64,000 bases of DNA from an uncultured Desulfovibrio sp. Its GTDB lineage: Bacteria; Desulfobacterota; Desulfovibrionia; Desulfovibrionales; Desulfovibrionaceae. The stretch lies in assembly GCF_944324525.1 (NCBI RefSeq), contig NZ_CALUWS010000005.1, positions 1-64,000 of the forward strand, read 5' to 3'. Both the position numbers and the translations under genes were made by a program. This document shows positions 57,924 through 64,000 of this stretch, piece by piece. Below the pieces are notes generated by a model. That model saw only the letters and a list, made by a program, of their open reading frames with translations, was not told the DNA's origin and searched no databases. The stretch's first letter is position 1; every line of letters begins with the position of its first letter.

Positions 57924-59501
57924 TTAGGGCTGGGTGCGGGGGGCGGGGGAGGTCGCCCGCCCGGCCTTCGGCGCTCCTCCCTTCGGCGTCCCGGCCGCCG
58001 AGGGCGGCGTCGCGGGCGCGGCTTCCGGACGCATGAGATCGGGGCGGTATTCGCCCATGGCCACATAGAGCTGCGAGAGCGCGGTCAGGTAGTCGGCCTT
58101 GGCGCCGGTCAGCGAGGCCTGCGCGGCGGTGAGGTTGGCGGAGGCGTTGAGCACGTCGAAGTTGGTGCCGACCTGTTCCTGATACTGGGCAAGGGCCACA
58201 TGATAGGCTTCCGTCGCCTGGGCCACGCTCTTGCTGGCCACGGCGATGCGCTTTTCGGCCTCGCGCACGTCCAGCAGGCGGGTCTTGATCTCATAGCCCA
58301 CGTCCAGTTTGAGCTGTTCTTCCTCATACCGGGTCTTGGTGACCAGCCAGCCGTATTGCTTGTCGGCATAATAGGTCGTCCCCCACTGGAAGACGTCCCA
58401 GGTGGCGCTGACGCCCACTTCCCAGACCTGCGTGCTGGAGCCGTTCTCGCCGGAGCGCCGCAGGTCGAAGGTGTTCCCCTGCCGGCTGACGTTGTAATAG
58501 GCCTCCACCTTCGGATAGTATTCGCTCCGCACTTCCTGCCGGCTCTTGCCGGCGATGGCCACGGTCTTGGCCGCTATGTAGAGGTCGGGCCGCTGGCGGT
58601 AGGCCGCGGCAAGGCACTGCTCCAGACTGCGGGAAAAGGACACATGCTCCAGCTTGCCGCTGTACGGCACGCGGGCCGTCACCGGCAGGCCCACAAGGGT
58701 GTTGAGCTGGGCCTGAGCCGTGTCGCGGGTGTTTTCCGCCTGGATGAGCAGGTTCTCGGCATTGCTGACGTCCACCTCGGCCTGGAGCACGTCCAGCCGC
58801 GGGCGCAGGCCTACATCATAAAAGGCCTGCGTGATGCGCAGCTGATCCCGCAGGCGGGCCAGCGAGTCCTGCTCGCTGCGGACGTTCTCCTCGGCCTGCA
58901 GATAGGCAAGGAAGGCCTTCTGCACGTCGCCGGTCATGGTGAGTTCGGCCTGCCGCAGGGAGGCCCGGTCGCTCTCGGCCTGCAGGGCGGCCTTCTGATA
59001 CTGGGCCAGCAGGCGGAAGCCCTGGAAGAGGGGCTGGGAGATGTCCACGCCCATGCTCCAGGTGCCCAGGCGCGGCGTGCGGGCGGAACTGGTGGAGGGC
59101 GAGCTCTCCCGTTCCTGCTTGTAGGCCTGATAGCTCAGGCTCAGTTTGGGGCCGAACTGGCCGCGGGCGGACTTGCGGCCTTCTTCCGATGCGCGGCTCG
59201 CCGCTTCCTGCGCGCCGAGGCTGGGGTTATGCGCCAGCGCGCGCTGCACGGCGTCGGCCATGGTCATGGCCCGACCGGGCGCATGGCCGTCGGGGCGCGG
59301 TTCCGGACGTCGTTCGCCGCGAAAAAGAGGCGTCTGCAGGGCTTCATTGACCCGTTCTCGCGCCGAAGCCGCCAGGGCCGGGGAGAACTCGCCGGCCAGA
59401 AGGAGGAGGCAGGCCACGAGGACGGGGAAACAGCAGCGGGATGCCCCGCGTGTCCGCGAGGCGGGATGAACGGATGGAAATGCACACATGGCTGTCAGCA
59501 T
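57924..59501 (-). CDS. TolC-family outer membrane efflux protein
   Basis: The ~525-residue protein has a signal peptide (VLVACLLLLAGEFSPALA) and two OEP repeats with helical heptads. Typical sequence includes AVQRALAHNPSLGAQEA, ISQPLFQGFRLLAQYQKA, YDVGLRPRLDVLQAEVDVS and VGTNFDVLNASANLTAAQA. The C-terminal tail is Ala/Pro-rich. It likely forms a trimeric channel for type I secretion or efflux. The start is uncertain: ATG 59501 and ATG 59489 both lack a clear ribosome-binding site. No adjacent pump genes are present. Confidence 0.9.
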   Translation of the reverse strand: MLTAMCAFPSVHPASRTRGASRCCFPVLVACLLLLAGEFSPALAASARERVNEALQTPLFRGERRPEPRPDGHAPGRAMTMADAVQRALAHNPSLGAQEAASRASEEGRKSARGQFGPKLSLSYQAYKQERESSPSTSSARTPRLGTWSMGVDISQPLFQGFRLLAQYQKAALQAESDRASLRQAELTMTGDVQKAFLAYLQAEENVRSEQDSLARLRDQLRITQAFYDVGLRPRLDVLQAEVDVSNAENLLIQAENTRDTAQAQLNTLVGLPVTARVPYSGKLEHVSFSRSLEQCLAAAYRQRPDLYIAAKTVAIAGKSRQEVRSEYYPKVEAYYNVSRQGNTFDLRRSGENGSSTQVWEVGVSATWDVFQWGTTYYADKQYGWLVTKTRYEEEQLKLDVGYEIKTRLLDVREAEKRIAVASKSVAQATEAYHVALAQYQEQVGTNFDVLNASANLTAAQASLTGAKADYLTALSQLYVAMGEYRPDLMRPEAAPATPPSAAGTPKGGAPKAGRATSPAPRTQP

Positions 59502-59668
59502 AGCGGTAACGCAAGCCCTTGGCAATGCGATTTTTCCGCGGGAAAAAATCCCGGGCGGGCCGTCTTCCCGGCCCTGGCGCAGAAAAATTCCTTGAAAATT
59601 CCCGGGCCCCGTTGCATGCTGCTGCGGCATACGGCGCTGCAACAGCGAACAGGCCGGAAACGCGGGAA

Positions 59669-59692
59669 CGCTTTTCCCCCCGGGGGAAAGCG
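59669..59692. promoter_or_regulatory. Near-perfect palindrome in the tolC-tolQ divergent gap
   Basis: CGCTTTTCCCCCCGGGGGAAAGCG is 24 bp and nearly self-complementary. It may be an operator or the repeat of an uncharacterised type. A second inverted repeat (ATTTTTCC/GGGAAAAAAT) lies at 59529-59548. No clear -35/-10 pair was found in this 305-bp gap. Confidence 0.4.
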
Positions 59693-59806
59693 GTCTCTTG
59701 CGCTATGGCGTGTTTTTCGGCGGCAGGCCGCCTGTGCCCTATGTTCCCGGCCGGCAGGCCGGCCGCCGCGTGCAGGCGCGGCCTTCATCCCATTACGGAG
59801 TCAGGC

Positions 59807-60502
59807 ATGGAATTCAGTTTCATCAATATGATCGCGCAGGCGAGCCTGGTGGCCAAACTTGTGCTCGTCCTGCTCCTGTTCATGTCCATCAGCAGTTGGG
59901 CGCTCATGATCCAGAAGGCGCTGGCCCTTTCGGCGGCCTACAAGAAGAGCCGCATCGGGACGGAAAATTTCGAGCGGGCGGGCAACCTGCGCGAAGCCGT
60001 ACAGTCGCTGGGGGCCGATCCCGCCTCGCCGCTGTATTTCGTGGCCCATCAGGGCGTGCTGGAGTTCAACCGCTCCAAGGAAATGGGCAATACCAGCGAC
60101 GTGGTGGTGGACAACGTGCGCCGCGCCCTGCGGCAGGGCGTCGCCAGCGAGGAGGCCCGGCTCGAGCGCTCCCTCTCCATCCTGGCCACCACCGCCAATA
60201 CGGCGCCCTTCATCGGCCTGTTCGGGACGGTCTGGGGGATCATGAGCTCCTTCCATTCCATCGGCATGCTCAAGTCCGCCTCTCTCGCCACGGTGGCTCC
60301 CGGCATCTCCGAAGCCCTCGTGGCCACGGCCATCGGTCTTGCCGTGGCCGTGCCGGCCACTGTCGGCTTCAATATCTTCATGGGCAAGATCTCTCAGGTG
60401 GACACCCTGCTGGTGAACTTTGCCGGCGTCTTCCTCAACCGGGTGCAGCGCGAGCTGAACGCCCATCGTCCCGTGCAGCGCACGGGCGCCACGGAGATGT
60501 AG
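59807..60502 (+). CDS. tolQ: TolQ/ExbB-family proton channel
   Basis: The 231-residue inner-membrane protein has three spans: LVLVLLLFMSISSWALM at the start, then the ATTANTAPFIGLFGTVWGIM and ALVATAIGLAVAVPA helices that are signature of TolQ/ExbB. With TolR it couples proton flow to TolA. ATG 59807 follows GGAG. It is first of the tol operon. Confidence 0.95.
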   Translation: MEFSFINMIAQASLVAKLVLVLLLFMSISSWALMIQKALALSAAYKKSRIGTENFERAGNLREAVQSLGADPASPLYFVAHQGVLEFNRSKEMGNTSDVVVDNVRRALRQGVASEEARLERSLSILATTANTAPFIGLFGTVWGIMSSFHSIGMLKSASLATVAPGISEALVATAIGLAVAVPATVGFNIFMGKISQVDTLLVNFAGVFLNRVQRELNAHRPVQRTGATEM

Positions 60503-60503
60503 C

Positions 60504-60941
60504 ATGGGCGCCAATGTCGGAGGCGGCGGGAAATTCGTTTCCGAGATCAACGTCACGCCCTTCGTGGACGTGATGCTCGTCCTGCTCATCATCTTCATGG
60601 TGGCCACGCCCATGATGAGCCAGGGATTGGATGTGGACCTGCCGCAGACCAAGCAGGTGGAGACCCTGCCGACGGAAAGCGAGAGCATGGTGCTCACCGT
60701 GCGCGTGGACGGCAGCGTGTATCTGGATACCTATGCCGTGGAGAACATGGACGATCTGGAAGGCTATCTGCAGAAGCTCGTCAAGGAAAAGAACAAGACG
60801 CTCTTCCTGCAGGCCGACAAGAACGTCCCTTACGGCGTCGTCGTGGACGTCATGGGCCGCATCAAGGCCGTGGGCATCGAAAAGCTGGGCGTGGTGGCCG
60901 ACAAGCCGGATACCGAACCGGCCGCTTCCGGCAGGAAGTAA
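60504..60941 (+). CDS. tolR: TolR/ExbD-family protein
   Basis: The 145-residue protein has one N-terminal span containing the conserved Asp (INVTPFVDVMLVLLIIFMV). Its periplasmic domain includes DLPQTKQVE and LQADKNVPYGVVVDVMGRIK, and it forms the proton channel with TolQ. The start is 1 bp after the tolQ stop. Confidence 0.95.
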   Translation: MGANVGGGGKFVSEINVTPFVDVMLVLLIIFMVATPMMSQGLDVDLPQTKQVETLPTESESMVLTVRVDGSVYLDTYAVENMDDLEGYLQKLVKEKNKTLFLQADKNVPYGVVVDVMGRIKAVGIEKLGVVADKPDTEPAASGRK

Positions 60942-60947
60942 CGTTCT

Positions 60948-61943
60948 ATGAACTGGTCGTCGTACCTTCTGTCCCTGTGCCTGCATGCGGCATTCATCCT
61001 GCTGGTGCTGTTCTGGCCCACGTCGCCGCCGGTCAGGCTGGATTCGCCGCCGGTGATGATCAGCCTTGTGGACGGCGCGCCGGGCGGCAACCGGACCCCC
61101 TCCAACATCCTCGGCAAAATGGGCGAACCGACCAATGGGCCCCAGGACATCTCGCCGCCGGCCAAGAAGGACGAAGTGGCCCGCCGGGCCCGTCCCGAAC
61201 GGGCCGAGGCCGTGCCCGTGGCCGAGGAGAAGGCCCCGCAGCCCAAGATCCCCGAGCCGCGCCAGCAGCCCAAGGAAGAAGCCGTGCCCCTGGCCCAGAA
61301 GAAGGAGCCGGAAAAGCCCAAGGAGAAACCCAGGGAAGAACCCAGGGAAAAACCGAAAGAGCCGCCCAAGGAAAAGCCCAAGGAGCAGCCTAAGGAAAAG
61401 CCGAAGGAAGAACCCAAGGAGAAGCCCAAGGACAAGGACGCGGGCAAGGACAAGCCCAAGGAAAAGCCCAAGACCAAGCCCAAGGGCGATCCGGTCAAGG
61501 ACGCGCTGGCGCAGGCCCGCCGTTCGGCTTCCTCGCGCGTGGAATCCGGCGACCGCGGCAACGCCGTGGAGCAGGCCCTGGCGCAGGCCCGCCGCAATGC
61601 GGGCGGCACGGGCGGTGGCGGCGGCGGTGAAGGCGACGGCCCCGGCGGCGGCGGACTCAACGAAGCCTATCTGGGCACGGTCATGCTGTCCGTTCGTCCC
61701 AACTGGAGCTTTGCCTCGGCCAGCCGGGCCAATATGAGCTGCGTCGTGCATATCGTCGTCAACATGCAGGGCGAAGTGCAGCAGGCCACCGTGACCCAGA
61801 GTTCCGGCAATGCCCAGTATGATGCCTCGGCGGTGAACGCCATCTGGCGCACGAGCCGCGGCGGGGAATTCCCGCCTCCGCCGTCCGCCGAGTTCACCGA
61901 GCTGGACCTTGTCTTTACGCTCAATGAAATGATGGGGCGCTGA
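60948..61943 (+). CDS. tolA: TolA/TonB-family energy transducer
   Basis: The 331-residue protein has an N-terminal inner-membrane anchor (YLLSLCLHAAFILLVLFW) and a ~120-residue Lys/Pro/Glu-rich periplasmic spacer of repeated PKE(E/K) units. A Gly-rich hinge follows, then a TolA/TonB C-terminal domain (LGTVMLSVRPNWSFA, VTQSSGNAQYDASAVNAIW). It spans the periplasm to link TolQR to outer-membrane partners. Starts 6 bp after tolR. Confidence 0.92.
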   Translation: MNWSSYLLSLCLHAAFILLVLFWPTSPPVRLDSPPVMISLVDGAPGGNRTPSNILGKMGEPTNGPQDISPPAKKDEVARRARPERAEAVPVAEEKAPQPKIPEPRQQPKEEAVPLAQKKEPEKPKEKPREEPREKPKEPPKEKPKEQPKEKPKEEPKEKPKDKDAGKDKPKEKPKTKPKGDPVKDALAQARRSASSRVESGDRGNAVEQALAQARRNAGGTGGGGGGEGDGPGGGGLNEAYLGTVMLSVRPNWSFASASRANMSCVVHIVVNMQGEVQQATVTQSSGNAQYDASAVNAIWRTSRGGEFPPPPSAEFTELDLVFTLNEMMGR

Positions 61944-61989
61944 GTCGGGGCCGATCGACCGCCATGCCCCCACATCCCCCGGAGGAGAC

Positions 61990-62823
61990 ATGACACGAAA
62001 TCTTCCCTTTCGCGAAAGGACGCATCCCTTCAGGCGGCGGGCCCTGGCCGGCATGTGCTTTCTGGCCCTCACGCTGACCGCGCCGCTGACGGCCGACGCG
62101 GCCGCCATCGCGGCCGCCGACCATCAGGAAGGCTATGCCGGGGTGGTGCTCGGCAAGCTCTGCGAGATCTGGACGCCGCCCGCCGATACCGGCAGCCGCA
62201 TGGTGCGCGTGCGCATCAGCGTGAACGGTGACGGGAGCGTGCTGGGCTGTACGCCGACGCAGCGTTCCGGGGTCCCCGCGCTGGACAACAGCGTGTGCGA
62301 GGCGGCCAAAAAGCTCGGCAAGCTGGAGACGCCGCCCTATGCCATGCCCATCGACGTGCATCTGGCCTTCTGGAGCGGCACGCCGCGCCGCGCGCCGGCC
62401 CAGCAGGGCACCATAATCGTCAGCCCGTCCGGGCAGGCTGTCGTGCAGACGGCCGCGCCCGCGGCTCCCGCTCCGGTGGTGGAGCCGCCCGCCGCGCCGT
62501 CCCCCGCCGCAACGGCCGGCGGCAGCCGTATGGCGCAGGATGCCTACGCCATCCAGTTCCACGGCTATCTCAACAAGGTGGCCCGCCAGCTGCGCGAGGC
62601 CAGCTTCGTGCCGATGGAAGCGCCGCGCGGCAGGTATTATGTGACCGTGCGGCTGACCGTCGCCAAGAACGGGGCCATCACCAATTATGAGATCGTGCAG
62701 TCCAGCGGCAATGACCGCATCGATACCTATGTGCGTCAGGGCGTCAAGCGCGCGGGCAAGGTGACGCCGCCGCCCGCCGGGCTGGCCTCGCCCTTTGACG
62801 TGACCTTAACAATGGTGCGTTAG
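61990..62823 (+). CDS. Periplasmic protein with two TolA/TonB-C-like domains
   Basis: The 277-residue protein has a signal peptide (LAGMCFLALTLTAPLTADA) and no membrane anchor. The first domain (~45-127) has VRVRISVNGDGSVLG and PALDNSVCEAAKKLG. A Pro/Ala linker follows, then a second domain (~180-277) with VTVRLTVAKNGAITNYEIVQ and SSGNDRIDTYVRQGVKRAG. Both resemble TonB/TolA C-terminal folds. As a soluble relative of TolA inside the tol operon it may bridge TolA to TolB, Pal or an outer-membrane protein; this is inference. Confidence 0.8.
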   Translation: MTRNLPFRERTHPFRRRALAGMCFLALTLTAPLTADAAAIAAADHQEGYAGVVLGKLCEIWTPPADTGSRMVRVRISVNGDGSVLGCTPTQRSGVPALDNSVCEAAKKLGKLETPPYAMPIDVHLAFWSGTPRRAPAQQGTIIVSPSGQAVVQTAAPAAPAPVVEPPAAPSPAATAGGSRMAQDAYAIQFHGYLNKVARQLREASFVPMEAPRGRYYVTVRLTVAKNGAITNYEIVQSSGNDRIDTYVRQGVKRAGKVTPPPAGLASPFDVTLTMVR

Positions 62824-62847
62824 CCGCACCCGGAGGAAATGGCTGAT

Positions 62848-64000
62848 ATGAAACGTCTTGTTCTTCTTCTGGTTGCCCTGAGCCTGCTCACCTGGAGCGT
62901 GCCGGCCCAGGCCGCCATGCGTGTGGACATCTACGGTCCCGGTCAGAACAGCGTCAATCTGGCGCTGGCCGATCCGCTGACCGGCCCCAGCCAGCCCGCC
63001 GGCAGCATGGGGCGCGAGCTGCAGAAGCTCATCCAGCAGAACCTGAGCTTTCTGCCCTTCATGCGTCTGACCGACCCCAAGGCCGTGCTGGGGGGAACGC
63101 TGCTGCCGGGCTATGAACCGCCGAACGTGGACTTCAAGCGCTTCCAGCTGGCGGGCTCCGACGTGGTCGTCACCACGGTCTGGCCCAATGGCGACAGCGG
63201 CACCAAGGCCGTGCAGATCCGCGCCTTCGAGACCAATACCGGCGGCCGGCTGTTCGGCAAGGAATATCCCCGCGTCTCCAGCCGCGATCTGCCGGAAGTG
63301 GCGGACCGTTTCTGCGCCGATCTGCTGGAAGTGCTGACCGGCAGCGGGGCCTTCTTCCGCTCCACGCTCGCCTTTGTGAAGAAGAGCGGCAAGCTCACCG
63401 CCGACGTCTGGACCGTGCGTCCCACGGGCCGGGATCTGCGCAAGATCACCAATATCGGCGGCGAAGCCATGTCCCCCGCCTGGTCGCCGGACGGGCGCTT
63501 CATCGTCTTCACGCTCATCGACAAGAAGTCTCACTCCCTCGGCGTCTGGGACCGCAAGAGCGGCAAGACCCAGCGCGTGCGCTTCCCCGGCAATGTGGTC
63601 ATCGGCCCCGCCTTCACGCCGGACAACAAGGTGGCCGTGGCCCTGTCCAAGGGCAAGTATCCGGTCATCTACCTCCTCAACCATTCCTTCCAGAAGGAAC
63701 GGGTGCTGGAAGAGCATAACTCCATCAACGTCTCCCCGACCTTCGACAGCACGGGGACCAAGATGGCCTTCACGTCCTCGCGCATGGGCGGCCCGCAGAT
63801 CTTCATGAAGGATCTGACCTCCGGTTCCACCGTGCGCGTCAGCAAGAACGGCGGTTACAATACCGAAGCCAACCTCTCGCCCGACGGGACGCTGGTGACC
63901 TTCAGCCGCATGACCGACTACGGCCACCGCATCTTCGTGCAGGACATGGTGACCGGCCTTGAGCGTCAGGTGACCTTCGGCCCCGGCAGCGACGAGCAGC
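62848..64000 (+). CDS. tolB: TolB, Tol-Pal system beta-propeller protein (truncated by window end)
   Basis: The periplasmic TolB begins with a signal peptide (RLVLLLVALSLLTWSVPAQA), an N-terminal domain (VDIYGPGQN), then propeller blades with repeated SPDG- and S-like motifs (SPAWSPDGRFIVFT, VSPTFDSTGTKMAFTSSR, NLSPDGTLVTFSR). It interacts with Pal and OmpA-type partners. ATG 62848 is preferred over ATG 62839 because GGAGG (62832) is too close to the latter. No stop occurs before 64000. Confidence 0.95.
   Translation, partial: MKRLVLLLVALSLLTWSVPAQAAMRVDIYGPGQNSVNLALADPLTGPSQPAGSMGRELQKLIQQNLSFLPFMRLTDPKAVLGGTLLPGYEPPNVDFKRFQLAGSDVVVTTVWPNGDSGTKAVQIRAFETNTGGRLFGKEYPRVSSRDLPEVADRFCADLLEVLTGSGAFFRSTLAFVKKSGKLTADVWTVRPTGRDLRKITNIGGEAMSPAWSPDGRFIVFTLIDKKSHSLGVWDRKSGKTQRVRFPGNVVIGPAFTPDNKVAVALSKGKYPVIYLLNHSFQKERVLEEHNSINVSPTFDSTGTKMAFTSSRMGGPQIFMKDLTSGSTVRVSKNGGYNTEANLSPDGTLVTFSRMTDYGHRIFVQDMVTGLERQVTFGPGSDEQ

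Overview
The window is a GC-rich chromosomal segment with dense, operonic genes. It points to a sulfate-reducing Desulfovibrio-type bacterium (Desulfovibrionaceae). The clues are a split-b ATP synthase operon without atpB/E, an isopropylmalate-synthase-like Re-type citrate synthase next to isocitrate dehydrogenase, a flagellin, a Tol system and a FeoA/P1B-ATPase iron locus. The taxon is inferred; no rRNA or tRNA gene is present.

Layout. 1-10.9 kb: penicillin-binding protein 1C, plsY with an RNB-family RNase, a predicted Re-citrate synthase carrying a C-terminal Cache-like domain, isocitrate dehydrogenase and lepA. 11-13.6 kb: two tandem paralogues of an unrecognised protein family, each made of two copies of a ~195-residue repeat. 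13.8-19.9 kb: atpF'-atpF-atpHAGDC on the minus strand, with two copies of a dispersed repeat between the two b-subunit genes. 20-26.4 kb: glycosyltransferase, aroK, alr, tgt, DUF1848 and SDR genes. 26.5-31 kb: LysE exporter, a two-component pair and mutY fused to a MutT-like domain. 31-40 kb: ppiB, a DinB-like protein, a double HdeA-like protein, a hybrid histidine kinase, two housekeeping operons and a DMT transporter. 40.1-42.5 kb: acs behind a possible sigma-54 promoter. 42.6-46.9 kb: feoA plus genes matching the ferrosome set (DUF6110 protein, P1B-type ATPase without a CPx motif, HMA-like protein), with a Fur-like palindrome. 47.3-53.8 kb: DMT transporter, ddl, HD protein, a flagellin with a LamG-like insertion, a lytic transglycosylase and an XRE/S24-type regulator. 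53.9-59.5 kb: hflKC, RNase J and a TolC-like channel. 59.8-64 kb: tolQRA, a two-domain TolA/TonB-like protein and the start of tolB.

Functional links. Re-citrate synthase and an IDH whose cofactor residues are not of the NADP type probably form the oxidative branch to 2-oxoglutarate. The feoA/fez-like cluster is predicted to build iron-storage ferrosome organelles. The flagellin sits in a compact cluster with a muralytic enzyme and a regulator.

The most pervasive non-genic feature is a set of at least three families of hairpin-rich dispersed repeats, here called A, B and C. They occupy most of the longer intergenic gaps, interrupt operons and in several cases appear to supply the stop codon of the preceding gene. 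No CRISPR array, IS transposase, prophage or RNA gene was seen.
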